Below are positions 37,638 through 52,600 of a stretch of 64,000 bases of DNA, piece after piece (position 1 is the stretch's first letter; each line of letters opens with the position of its first letter). Position numbers and translations under genes: made by a program. The stretch spans positions 83,458-147,457 of the forward strand of contig CAJNOL010000388.1 in NCBI GenBank assembly GCA_905250125.1, given 5' to 3'. Origin of the DNA: Rotaria sordida. Lineage: Eukaryota; Rotifera; Eurotatoria; Philodinida; Philodinidae. Under the pieces are notes generated by a model. That model saw only the letters and a list, made by a program, of their open reading frames with translations, ran no database searches and was not told where the DNA came from.

Positions 37638-40600
37638 ATGGCCGATTCATCACCAACAACTGAAAATAAAAAACTCGATGATTTCTATCAAAGTATTCTA
37701 TCAAAAGAACCAACTGTTCGATTAGAATGTTTTTCTGCACTTGAAAATTATTTATCTGATGTAAACACATCACTTGAATGTGAAGACCTAACTGGTTTTA
37801 TTACTGGTTTATTTAAATGGATTGAAGGCAGTAATTTTCGAGTATGACTTTCTTATGATTTATAGATTTTTGAGAATGTTTGTTTGCAATTTAGATTGCT
37901 TATAATGGTCTTCGAGCAGTGGAATTATTAATTGATCGATTAAATTCATATGAATTTGAATGTTTACTTGATAATGGTATTTAAGAAATATTTCGATTGA
38001 TATAAAAATAGTTCTTTTCTTTTATAATATTTAGTTGTAACTATAACAGTTGATCGATTGGGTGATGCCAAAGATCAAGTAGAATAAAAGATTTTAAAAG
38101 TATAAATTGTAAAACAAAAATTTTATTTAGGTTCGAGAAGCGGCGTCTAATCTCCTTATAAAATTAATGACAACCTTCACACCACGAGTAAATTTTGTTA
38201 ATTAAAATAAACTTTACTTCTTTTTTTTGTATATAGCGTATTTGGGATTTAATACAACCATTATCATTTGATCATAAACAATTTCGTATAAAAGAAGAAA
38301 GTCAACTTTTACTTATAAGATCATTAAATGAGTATGTAATCGAAAGCAACCAATTGTTTGATAGAAAAAAAAAGCCTAGAATAAGAACAAAGTTTATCTT
38401 ACCAATCAATCTTCTGCTTTTTCAATAGAAGTACTAGTCGATTTTCTTTTTTATCTGTTTGTTATTGTAACGATCGTTGGGGTTTTTTTACTAACGGAGT
38501 CACGACGACAAAAAGCAATCATTTGAATAGTAAACAAATAAACGTCTGTATGCCTCATAATTGAACATACACAATCGGCTGTGAGTTACCCTGACTCTCA
38601 TCTCTTTTTTCTCTCATATAGCTATAGACACATTTGTGTATGTCTACGTCCTTCTATCGTCATTAATAAAAGAGATAATACAACAGAACGTAAGAAAAAT
38701 GCACATACAACTGTGCAACGGTCAGCGATCATGAGAAAGATTTAGCGATATAGCAGAAAGAAAAGAAAAAAATTCATTCTTACTATCTAATTGTACATGC
38801 ATTGAGTATAATCAAAAAAGATCTTCTACTCTTTTTGTCACCTTTCGTATCGCTTATCATATCCTTAGAGTGGTACGTCAAGATCATTGTTTTTATCATA
38901 ACTCACATAAATAATAGTATGTTAACGAATCAACCAACAACAGTCTCGACAAAACCTACTTCGATTGTAGAGTAAGTTCATAGATGTCACTTTCCTATTG
39001 TCTTTCACTTCCGGAATACTTTTCTTCGATTTTATTAAAATTAATCTAGTAAGAAAAAAAGAAACCAAACGATTGTTTTTTATATGAATGGTCCAATTTT
39101 ACTCTGACATTATAACTATATTACTTTTTTTTTCCATCAATATGAAAGTTATATTTTCATGATGAAATACTTTATCTCTTATTTTGTTTCCAGCACAAAG
39201 ATGCGACTCTATGTATGTATGTACATGTGTGTAGAAGGAAAGATAGTGTGGTATGTACACAGCAAATAGATAGAGATATAATGATCGTTAAAGTGCATTA
39301 CGCAAGATGCAAATGACATATCTCTCCCGTTAATGATCATCGTTGCCTTTTACCACTGTCTATTTAATCCAACTGAGTGTTATTCTTATTGTGGATTTTG
39401 ATCTTTTTCTCTTTCTCTGTATTTTTCCTTGTCTTGTCAACTGTAAGTTAATTTCAGTACAAATAATTTCCTCGTGTCAGTAGACAAGAAAAGGATTAAA
39501 ATTTTATTAGTGTTACTGATATTGTGTCTAGTCGAGATGAAACAAGCTAATTCAATACAGATTACCAATGATAAGTAAGTGAAATAGAAATAGATCATTT
39601 TTTTTTTCGTAGTTTTATGTAAGTTCGACAACTTTTGAAACATATAGTTATGAACTTTTGTTTTTTTCTTCTTAAGGTTTGGTGCATCAACACTTCAATT
39701 TAGTAAACTTGTTCCACTTATTTGTAAACTTGTATCAGATTCAAATGGAACTGTAAACTATTCAAAATATATTGATTTTTAATTATTTTAACTTTCTTTT
39801 TTTTGTTTTAAATAGGTTCGTCAACAAGCAGTTGATACGCTTGTAGAAATTTATCGTCATGTTGGAGAAAAAGTTCGCAATGATATTGCTAAACGCGACA
39901 TACCCGAAGCCAAGTAAATGATTTAATATATTATTTTGTCTTTTTTTGTTTAATTCTAATTTTTATTATTTAGATTAAAACAACTTTACGAAAAATTTGA
40001 TGATGTTATTGCAAGTGGTCGAATGATTGCTAAAGTAACGGATTCAACAGATGATGGTAAGATACATATTATATAGATGAAATCGAATAAATATTATATA
40101 TGTATGTGTGAGTGTGTGTGTGTGTGTGTATGTCATCATCCTCAAAATATTCTTTGGATCATTAATCAAAATGGAAGATCGTATTTATATTGCATTAACT
40201 CAGTCATCGAAGGTGTAAGGTATACATACATATATATAAGATATAAATGATGATAAGTTGATCGTCACATTAAAAAAACCCGCCCCGAAAAAAAAAGATA
40301 CAAAATGAGGGATGCATAAATTTATGTGTATGTACGACAAACTACCTTTCTATCGTACTTGAACTGATCGAAGCTTGTTAGTTACTTGATACGAGATACG
40401 AACAATGAATTCAACTTTACTTGAACAATTTCTTGGTCCATCATCAACTCGTTTTCAATTACCAACATTATTTGAAGAGGAAAATGATGAACTCTATCCA
40501 TTAGTTAATATTAAATTTTGTCGATTAAATCGAACGAGAAAATTGTTACTAGGTATAAATAAATATTATACATAGATAAGGTCTTGTATTTTACTTACAT

Positions 40601-43600
40601 ATAGTTATTAATCTTTTGTATATATTTAAATTCTACACTTTTTCATTCCATATATTTGATGCTTCACTTTTTTGGTACTTCTCTTTGTCTCTCTCTCTCC
40701 CTCTCTCTCATTGTCTCATGCTAAACAGTAATAGCTTTATTGAACTCATCTATTGATAGAGTTTTTTTTTTCTCTTTCATATATGCTTGTGTGTGTATGT
40801 GTGGGTGAATGTGTTTGAAAATTTTTTTCAATAAGCCGAGGCAACGGCAAACACACAAGGATGATCGTTTATATGCATATGTGTAATTTTCATTGATATT
40901 CAAATTCTATACAAAGACGAGAGAAGAGAACAAAAGAGAAAAAGAAAAAGCATCACATTTACAGATGGTGCCTATTACAGATATGTTTTTAGCTAGTAAA
41001 CCTCGTAAGGCTGTGTTAATTGATTTGTTTTTTTTTTTGATATTATTAAATCTATTTTTAGCTCGTGCAAAATCATCAACAGTAAAATCTCGACGTGATT
41101 CGGATGGTAGTGGAACAGTACCTCGAGCAAGACCAAGTGGTAGTATTCCAGCACGAACAACTATTGGTAGTTCAACTTCAGGAGGTAATTAAATAAAATA
41201 AAAAATATTTTGAATGTAATACAAAAGTAAACAACAGAAACAAGTAAAGTTTCTTCTTCTTCTACCAATCATCGTTCACGTTCATTATCTGGTATACTAC
41301 GTCCACACTCATCTATATCAACAACAGGAGGTATTATTATCTTTTGTTGTGTTGTGTCACTATTTCGGCTGTTGTTATTTGTTGTGTTATCTGCACTAGT
41401 CGGTTTGTAACACGTGTTTGTGTTATTATTTGACCAAATTACATATATAGATATATATATATATCTTGATAGCTGATGACGTAAGACGTTGATTATGGAT
41501 CGTATATTATATTCTTTTAATTCTAGTTGAGAATAAAAACGATTTTTTTTAATAAATAAGATAAAAATTAAAAATTGTTTTTCTTTTTTTTTTTTATAGC
41601 TGCTGCTAGTGGAGCAGTTGATGAAGCAATATTCGAAGATGCATTCAATGAATCGCATGACATTATGGTAAGAATGATTATTATAACCTATTGTAATCGA
41701 AGAAGATAAAACATCTATTTATATGTCAATATATGCCATATGGCAAATGTTTTATCTCATTAAAAACAATTAAATCATATGAATATTTGTTTTCTTTTAT
41801 TGAAGTTCTCATCAGGTAAAGATGTCGAAAATCAATTATTAAATATTCGAGATACACTTGCTGATACTAATAATGATTGGGAAAAACGTATTGAAGCAGT
41901 AAGAAATAAATAAAAAAAAAATCATGTCTTTATTTAAATTTCTGTTTTTTTTTTTTTTTTTTTTTTTTTTGTAATTAAGCTTAAACGACTACGTTCAATA
42001 ATATCCGGTGGTGGTGATCAATATGATGAATTTTTTCGTAATCTTCGTCAACTTGATTTACCTTTAGTAACAACTGTAAAAGATTTACGTTCACAAGTAG
42101 TTCGTGAAGCTTGTATTACATTAGCATTTATGTCTGTTCGTTTTAAAAATCGTTTTGAACGTACAGCTGAAGGTATTATACCAGCTATGGTTAATCTTAT
42201 ACAAAATAGTGCAAAAATTATTGCAACAAGTGGAAGTGTTGGTATACGTTATATTGTTAATAATACACAATCAACTAAACTTGTTCCACTTATATTAACT
42301 GGTATTGAATCAAAATCTAAAGATATTCGAAGGTTTATATAAATATTTTTTGTTTTATATTACTTTTTGTGAACTTTGCTTTCTTTTTTTTCTTCTTTAA
42401 TTTTTAATAGACATACATATGACTTATTAATAATCATGCTTTCAAAATGGGATTTTATTTATTTGGATAAACATGGTCAATTAATTCATGATGTTATAAA
42501 AAAAGGTTTATCGGATGCTGATGCTGATGCAAGAGTATATGCACGAAAAGCATTTGGATTGTTTCGTGAACATTTTTCTCTATTAGCTGATGCACTTCTT
42601 GCTACACTTGATTCATCAAAAAAGAAAACTTTACTGGTTTGTTTAAAAAAAATAATCTTTATCTTTAAAGAATTTCGTTTGTTTTTTTACATATATCAAT
42701 AAAATAGGGTGACATGAGTAATGCATCAAGTACACAATCATTAGCAAGTATAGGTAGTTCAAGAATACGTAGCACAAAAGAGTATGTGTTTGAAATGTTA
42801 ACATTTTATTGAATGTGAGGCTATCTGTTTTTGTTTTTAGTAGTACATCAAGACAAACTCGAACAGTAACTAATGGTAAGAAATAGATAGATTTTGATTT
42901 ACAGTAGTGAACAAAAATCTTCGTCGGAGCCGATCTCGACCACTAAATCTGCTGAAGGTCGGAAAATTTATTTATATATCCGTCAGCAAGAATGTAGATC
43001 ATTGGCATGCGTCACCGTTATTGCTTGATTACAAAAGTTTCTTACAAATAATACGACAAATTCTTGATATTTTTACATGTAACTACAATACCGTCTACAG
43101 TCTTTCTTCATTCAAAATTTTTAGTTCATTTGCTTGAATATAAATATTTCTGAATCGTTGGAATCAACAAGATAATTATCTATGTTTCATTTCTCTTTAG
43201 TACACGATTTGCTTCTGAAATTGTGAAAGAAGTTTCTCAAAAAGTTTGAACTCGTTTCAGTGAGTTCTTGACCTCCAAAGGGCAGTAGATAATTTCTGTT
43301 CACAATAATGAACATAGTCTTTGAAAGTATTGATGAACTTCAAAGAAATTAGTAATGTAGATAGCTGAGATATAGCATTACATATTGAAGAGTCGGCTGA
43401 TAATAAAATTTAGGTGCCATCCATTATAACTTCCTTTGTAATCAAGCAATAATAACGCCGCTGCAACGCAAATAATCTACATTCTTGGTGAAGTGCATGT
43501 ACACAAATTTTCAAACGTTCAACACATACAGTGGTCGAGATCGGCTGGTGTAGAGACTTTCGTTATCTAAACGAGTTTCTAGATCTCTCCAGTGGAATGA

Positions 43601-46600
43601 CTAATACTAAATCCATAGGGAAATTATATAAGCACTATTGCAGTTACGGCCCTTTATCATAGTCCAAAATGTAACTAGAAGACTAGTCGATAAGACTCTA
43701 GATGAATTTTTTAACTATATTTTATGCTCATATCAGAAATTTCTTTAGGTAAATATTCAAAAACAATTTCTCTCGTTTTTCTCGAGAGTATTCGTCCTAG
43801 TGGACTTCATTTTTTTCTTATTAAGGAGTTTTCTACTCGACTTTCAATATCAAAGCAATTGTGAATTTTCTAGAAAACATTGCCTAAATTTTGAGAGCGC
43901 CAAAAATGAAATAAAAAAATCTATCTCCCATCCGAAGTAGTAAGGAGTTCTCTTTGAAATGAGAGTAGCTCGAGCATTGTAGTTTGAAATGTATTATAAA
44001 AACATTTGTACAAGTGAAACTCTTAGTTTGCACTACGACTTCTGAAAGGTCAGGCTAGAAGCCGTGAAAATTTTTTTAATCGTGCACTTTCATTAGTCAA
44101 ACATCTCTAAAAAATTGCATAGAAATCTCATGCACTGTATTGAAAATCGATTTTGGATTGAACGTCAGGAAGATGTCTTCAGCCATATCCAAATAGTAGT
44201 TTCAATAGCCAATGAAGTTCTCTTCCGTATCGGAATCGTATGAGAGGAAGATTTCTGAAAAACCAGAGACGGTAGTTTTCAGATGTCAGAAGACTACGTG
44301 AAAGTTAGTTTTTAAGAGCACTAAATTCTGACTAAAATGAGGGATCACTGTGTTTTCTATGACCTTGCCTTAAAAAGTTACAAGTATTTTAAAAAAAAAA
44401 GTGTTTTTTAGCAATGCTATGATAACTTTCGTTTTATCATACTTATAACTTTTTAAAGGAGGGTCATAGAAAATACGATAATCTCTCGTTTTATTCAAAA
44501 TTTTGTGCTATTAAAAACTAATTTTCATATAGTCGTCTAAGACTTTTGGTTTCTCTCTCATAAAATTTCAGTATGGAAGAAAACTTTATTGGCTATTCGA
44601 AGCACTATTTGATTTTAAGTTAAATGCTTGGTATCTATCATATTTTCATATACTTTATTTTCGATTCGAAAATTATCTCTTCTTTTGACGGTAATTTTTT
44701 CTGTGTTTTTTTTTAATCTTTCCTATAATATTTGCGTAGTAAAAATGTTCTCAAATGTCAAGTTTTGATTGAAACAAAAGTGATGATTATTGTAAATAGC
44801 TTTGTAATTTTTATAGACAAACAAAGTTCAGCGAGTAATTTAGCTCGATCATCAAGTGCTAATGAACTTGCATTACGAAACAAAAAGGCATCATCAACAG
44901 CATACACTAGTAAGTGATTAATTTATTTAAATAAAATTACAAATTTTCAACTATTTTAAACTATGTAAATTTTGTTTGAAATCGATGAAAAAAAAATTTT
45001 TGTTTTCTTGAGGTTTAAATACAACTTCTGTTCAAATAGCACATAGTAAGTTGTTGAAATAGACGGATACACTTTCAAACATTAACATTAAGATAGATGA
45101 AAGTATTAAGAATTTATGGTGATGACCGGTTTCTTTCGTTATACAAATATCTTTTTACTAAGAGAAGTTAGCAGTAATAATGTATCGGTCATCACCATAG
45201 CGTTCTTCATTTACTCACCGACTTTACTATTCGAGACCATCGAGTTCAATATTTATATACCCGGATCTTAGCTGCACTACTAATTTGAATAAAATCTTTG
45301 CGTGTGTGTGTGTGTGTGTGTGGGTGTTTAATAATCGCTCTTAATTCTACTACTAACATATTTCTTAGGCAATTATGACAATGATCTTATAATAATCAAG
45401 TCATAATTGACTGTTAATTTTTAGAGTATAACCCATTGGATCAGGTCCAAGACCAATCCAATAGGTTCTACTCATCATTACATTCCTAATTCGAAATAAA
45501 AATATTTATAAATATTTTTATTATTGAATTAGATCGATCTGAAGCACTTACTCAAACAACACATACTAAAAAAGCTTCTTTACTAACATCAACTTCACCA
45601 AATATTGTATCCCAATCTCAACCGGGTAGTCGTTCGACATCACCCCATCATTTATCATCAATATTACGTACATCAACTAATACTCGTTCACGAATACCAA
45701 TAGGTTCAAATGGTGGTTCACGAATATCAAGTCGAGAATCAAGTCCAGGACGAACACGTATGTATATTGTTTATTTTATTTTTGTTTGATCGTATGAGTT
45801 CAAAAACAAAAAAAAAGATTATTATGAAATATTGAGAAATTTTTTCAGCGGTGATTGCTAGTGGTGGTGGTGGAAATAAACGTCGATTAGGGCGTAAGTT
45901 TTGTAGGATAAATATGTGTTTTGTTTTGTATGTTAATATCTGACATTTGATTTTCTTCGTATTTATTTGATAAATCGGGTTTTTGTATTAATATTAACTT
46001 TGTTGTTATTTTTATTTTGTTTCATATTTGATTTGAATTAATTTATTTCTATTTTAGGATCATATGGATATCGAGGACCAGGAAGTGATTATGGTGATCA
46101 TATTAGTGGACGTCGTTTTAGTGGTTCATTACATGGTGATAGTGGTGATGATGCATCAGAAACATCAAGTATATGTTCAGAAAGAACATTTGAAGTAAGT
46201 TAATTTTTTTTTTTAAATAAAATATAAGAAGTTTCCCATTGAATCAAAATAGTCATCAGATTAAAAATTGGAACCTTTCTTTCTGATTATATAGATCTCT
46301 TACATTAGTTTTGTTTCATCAATGATCTTCTTCGAAAATTTATGTATGTTGACGATTAGACAAAATCTCCAATCGATTAAGATATTGTAATATAATATTG
46401 ATTTAACTGATTACTTTGCTGAACTAGCGTAGGCCTATCAGAGACTGTTGTCAGGAGCAGGACTGTCCTACTAACGTTTTTTTTTCATAAAAAATAATTT
46501 AAAAGTGTTTTCTAAATGTAAACATGAATCTTCCGAGACATGTGTCATCTATGTAATTCCATGTTTTCATTATTGTTCAGGGTTTTAAAAAACTCTTTTA

Positions 46601-49600
46601 AAAAAGATTTGCCAATTTTAATCGATAACACAAATTTGAAGAAAAAAAAAACAAAACAATAAGTTTAAAATCAGATTATAATAATACTATTTTAAACGGT
46701 TTTATAGTCATTTTTTAAACACGGATCATACTCTTTTGAAATAATGTCAACGAGATATGAACACACTAAACATTTAAAAAAAACCGATTAGAATTTTTCA
46801 TTGGGTTATCAACCCATTCCATAGTCAACTTCAGTATAAATATCCTGCTCGATCTTGAGAGCAGGACAAGGCGAAAAAAAAAGTGCCTTGTGATGCTCTC
46901 TGAGTCCTCTTGAAACAAAAAAATTAGCAAAACCAGGAAAGAAGATATTGTTCAATAATTAATGAAAGATGAATAATACATTTCATTCAAAAATTTGTTT
47001 CTCTTAGGATGTAAGTGATATTTTACGTCGAATGTCTAGTAATGAATGGGCTGAACGAAAAGAAAGTCTCGCAAGTTTATATCATACAATTCGATCAGGA
47101 CGTACATTCAGGTAAATTTTCATAGATAATTCAACTATTTTTAAAAAAATAATATTTGTTTTGTTTTTTAATAGTCCTCCAGAACTAAAACTTTTAACTG
47201 AATTATTAACAAAACGTTTTCATGATCCAAATTCACAAGTATTTTCAGCATTTCTTGATGTTTTACCAGATTTTATAATAGCTTATAAACGTGAATTGAA
47301 TGATTGGCTTTATATTTTATTGACTCGTTTATTAATTCGTATGGGTGCACCGGATTTACTTGAGTCTGTTTTTAAAAAATTAAAACAATGTTTATCTATT
47401 GTTAATACATCATTTGATGTTCATGCACAATTTATTGTACTTATTCGTTTTATTAATGATAATTCTTCAGCACCAGGAATTAAAGTTAAAGAAATACTTT
47501 TACGTTATTTACAACAACTTATACAACATATGGAACCTGTTGATATAACTAATAATACAGATATTCGAGTTGCTTTATCAAAAATTATTAATTGGTCAAG
47601 TGAACCAAAAAGTGTTGAGATGAGAAAAGTAAACAAACAAAAAAAAAAGATTATTATAATTAAAATAGAATGTATAATTTAATTTTAGATTGCACAAGCT
47701 GTTATTCTTGCTCTACATAATCTCAATCGACCAGAATTTAATTTAATGCTTACTGCTTTACCACAAAATTATCAAGTATTTATTTTTCATTTTAACATTC
47801 TTTTCAATTTAGTACTTGTTCAATTCTCATATTAATTTAGTATACTTTGTACTTCTTTAGTTATTTTGACTTTTGTGTCCACTTCTTATATTTGAAATAC
47901 ATTGTAAAGGTGAAGTATAGGGAAAGGTGACTAGAAGGTTTTGACTACAGAACAAAATTTATATAGGTTTGTAGAGATAGACTTCCTATATTTAATGCCG
48001 TATGTATTATCAGATTCTACTGCATACCGTTGACATGTGAATAGATGGTGCCATATTCTAACATGGGCAAGTCGAAGGCTTGCAAACCTACTTATATTTC
48101 GCTCTATAGTCCAAAGTTATCGAAAAAGTTATAGTTGCCTTTCAGAAATCAATATAGACCGAAGACCTCACGTTGTTCAAACTGCTCGAAAATCGGCGGT
48201 TGTCCTACATAATTTGTTTTTTTTTTGTATCACACCGCATGAATATTATTTAAACTCTGACAAAATTGTTAGATTTTAGTCGAAATTGCGTGTCTCCTCT
48301 AAATGAGATCATGCTGAAGCCGCCAGTACCAGCCAAATTCGCTTAGTTTTTGAGTTTTATTTTTTATTAAAGATTGTTCCATCTGACATAAATTATTGTG
48401 ATGTATTAATATGGACTTTTTACAACTTGTAATCGATTTTTTCAAGATTCAAAATAATAATTTCGCAGTGAAATTTTAAAAAAAGATGAGAAAATCATTC
48501 GAACCATTAGTTTTGATGAAAAATCGATGACTTGAGACGTCATTGTAAAAATTATTCTGACGTTCACTTCGCATCCTGACACATTCACTGAACACTAGTT
48601 TATCTTATTTATAAGCAATTTTGGTTCAATTGAAGCAGACATCATTAATATTATTCGTGTCTTTCATAAATTTATTTCTATCTGAATGTAAAAGTATATC
48701 ATAAAATGAGAATATTCATACTATGATAGTCATAGTCATTCATATATTTCACTGGAAATTATATTCTTGCTTTAAATTTGTCGATCTCTACATTTATTTC
48801 AAAATATCTACTGATTAAACTTAAAATCGACCTATGATATTAAACAATATTTTATTTTTGTAGTATTAACTCTCAAAATAAATGCATATTTTCTATTATT
48901 GAACATTTATCCTTTTTATTTGTTTTTTTTTTCTATTTCTAGGATGCTGCTGCAAAAGTTATTCGATCTGCTAATGATATGCAATCATCTACTCATTCCC
49001 AACTTGATAATAAGTAAAAATAAAAAATAAACGAATAATTTATTTCCATTATTTCATGTTTATTTCTTCTTCTTCTTCTTTTTGTTTTTTATTAGATATG
49101 ATTTTTTTCCAAGACCAAGTTATTCTGGTTTAACATCTCCAATGACAACATCAATGCATTCAGATATTCAAAGTCCATCTTATGCATCTGATATGCGTAT
49201 ATTAATGGAAAATATGCAAGCATTAAATGTAAATAATCATCAAGATGATTTATTATTAATAAATTCTACACCATTAAAAGATAAAGAACAACGTTCAATG
49301 ATTCCTGTTCGAGCTCATACATCACAATCTTATCGTACAACTTTAACACAAAGTCAAATGTCAGAAACATCAGATGTATGTATAATATAAATTATATTAT
49401 TGAAAATAAAATTCATCGATTATCTTATTTTAGAGTATTTCTGATACACCTGATCGTCCAGCAGCTATTAATATAGCTCTTAATATAGCAAATACAATAA
49501 CATTATCAAAAGAACAACGACAACATGCATTACGTTGTATATTAAAATTTGCAAAATTAAATGATATTGAAACATGGAATATAGCGTTTAGTAAAACATT

Positions 49601-52600
49601 AAATATTTTAACACAAATTCTTGATAATACAAATGATGATGTTATATTTAAAGCTTATAGTCTTCGTATAATACGTGAATTATTAATTCATCATACAAAT
49701 TTATTTATGAATTATATTGAATTAACTATTTTTCGAATATTAAAAGCACAAAGTGAAAATGAAAATGATGTAAGTTATGTATGCTTTTTAAAACTAAAAT
49801 GAATATTACCCAAGGGGGAAAAAGCGAGACTTCGTACTTCTGAAGTACGAGTGAAGTACAAGTGAAGTACGGTGAAGTACGAGTGACGTACGGTGAAGTA
49901 CGAGTGAAGTACAGTGAAGTACGAGTGAAGTACAAGTGAAGTACAGTGAAGTACAATTGAAGTACAGTGAAGTACGAGTGAAGTACAGTGAAGTACGTGA
50001 AGTACGAAGTCTCGCTTTTTCCCCCTTGATATTACCTCGGATTTGATGACTTATACTATTTATGTGAATTTCTAGAGCAGTCCATCGAATAATATATATG
50101 AAATTAAATTCTCGTATGCTGAGAGTTTCTATACTGATTATAATTCTTGAGAAAAGTATATATGTAATGATCATAGATATTATGATCGCTAAGATAAAAT
50201 TATACAAATTTTATTTCTAAACTTAATTCGATAGGACTAAAGACGCTCTTCAATTTTTTATAATTATTAGTTTCCATTAAAGATGTCGGATTAGTATTAG
50301 TATCAAGATAATGCTAATACTTAAGTATTAGAATTAGTATTAATTAATGCTAATACCAATACAACACCCCTATAGATGTCAGGTTAGCATTAATTAATGC
50401 CAATGCTAACACCAATGCGACATCCCTAGTTTTCATTGTTAATTTCTTCATACTTAAAACTTAGTACCTTTTCTTAGATCTAAATAATTTCTTGACTAAT
50501 TGATATTTCAGTATGTTTAACTTTGCGCCCTAGAACAAATGGAATTTCCTCAAAATTTGCTCATTGTCGAGTTCTACAACTTTTAGAAACATCCAGGACT
50601 CATTATTAACTTCCAAGTTTGTCCCTTAAGTTAGACTATTTTTCTGTATAAAGCGACGGGTATTTTGATGATATTTTAATAATCTTATTAAAAATTTTTA
50701 TATAGGAATAATCAGCCAAGCATCCCTGATGAACTTATATAAATAACTCGTTTATAGAAGGAAAAAAAAATTGTTTGTTCTGTAGACCTCTGCAAAGGAG
50801 AAGTACGGATACCAGAATTTCTGCAATTGTTGAAATTCCGACCCTCCATATGGTTGTAGAAAAGAGGTCTGCTATTTTTTGTTTCGAATATCTTAGTTTG
50901 ATTTATGCATGAAATTCTCTAACGATCTATAAATATTTTATGTTCATTTCAAAAATAAATTTCTTTTATTCCTGTACTACTCTCCAGGGATCTGGAAATC
51001 AAACACTTTTTTTTCCATTTATAAATGAGTTATTTATATCAGTTCATCAGGTATGCTTGGCTGATTATTAGTACATAAAAATTTTTTTATAGGATCATTA
51101 AAATATTATCAACATACTCGCCACCTCATATAGGAAAATAGTCTAATCTAAGGGACAATCTGACAAGTTGATAATGAGTCGTATTTGTTTTGAAAGATGT
51201 AGAGCTTGATAATGTGCAATTTTTGAGGAAGTTTCCTTTGTTCGATTTCATATATATATCATTCGATGGATCGCAAATCGCTCTATGACATCCTGATTCA
51301 AGATAAGTCACGGCAAAGTTCTTTGAACTTTTTGTTATTTAGATAACTCGTTCAGCTGAACAAGCAGCTCATGCTGCAGCTCAATATTTACCAGCTGAAA
51401 GTATTGTTCGTGTACTTAAACCAATAACTGAGCAAGCAAAATATCCAATGAATCAATCAGCTATAACAATGTTACAAAAAACAATTGAATTCATGAATAA
51501 AGATACATGTTTAGATTTAATGCCTGAAATGATTCCATCACTTTTAACAGTAAGTTAAAATTAAATTTCTCTTTTTTTCTTTGATTACAAAAAAAAATTA
51601 AAATACCTATTTCCACAAAAAAAGGTGTGGGATGCTAATTCCCAGGGTCTTACTGGTGCGACTAGTGTAAGTGCATGAGAAAACAAGAACGAATGTTTTT
51701 CAATAAGAATATCAAATATTATTGCTTTGCCTGACATGCCTGCATGCAATATGATGCCTTTAAAGATTGCTTCAATCTTAAATTAAATTTATTAATAAAA
51801 TAAGATTTTCGTAATTTTAGTCTTGGGATAATGAAACATCAAGTGTAAGAAAAGCGGCTGTATTTTGTTTAGTATCGATTTATTTGGTTGTTGGTGATGC
51901 ACTTCGTACTCATTTACATAAATTAAGTCCAAGCAAGGTAAAGTCATAGTCATACTTATAGTTAAACTCTTGTATGTAGAAGTATTCCTCATATGCGGAA
52001 GGATAGGAATAATGATCTCTTAAAACTTGAAAAAAATTTGTACAAAGCTAAGCAAAATTTTTTTATATGTTGAGAATATTAAGTAGTAATCCATCTTCTC
52101 AAATAATCAATCTTTCATTTCGAAATACATCTACTTTCGTGTATTACAAAGAAAAATAAGAAAAAGAAAATTCATATATTTAAAGCAACACCTTCGAAAC
52201 TCATAATGAAATTTAATTAGTTCTTGATAATCAATTGATTGACTTGTTTTTTTTTTATTTAAAATTAAATTTTAGCGATATTATTCTGTATTCATATGTA
52301 AAAATTTTACGTATTTATCATTCAAACTCCATGAGTAGGAATAATTAAGAGAAAAAACGTACTATTCAATATCATTTTATTGTGGATTTTCTTTTGAAAT
52401 ATTTTTAGTTTCGAGCATTTTTTGTATCTATTTATTAATCGAATAATCTGATTATTAAAAATATTTCTTTTATTTATAAATAATCTAGGTTTTGTTTTTG
52501 TTATTTATCTAGATCAAATTATTAAATGTTTATATTTCCAAAGCTCAACAGCAAACAGCTACAAGCAATACAGAAAAATTATCAACAACAAATGGAACTA

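Noticed and set aside
40893-41192. A continuous 99-residue frame suggesting one exon across CLASP exons 9-10
   Set aside because: It reads through the 57-bp intron 41005-41061 (GTAAGG..TTTTAG), whose translation is a hydrophobic insert (LIDLFFFLILLNLFL) foreign to the CLASP linker.
49826-50010. Regular short repeats resembling a CRISPR-like or satellite array
   Set aside because: Units are 10-11 bp without spacers, enclosed by TIRs and target duplication in a eukaryotic intron; it is a MITE-borne minisatellite.
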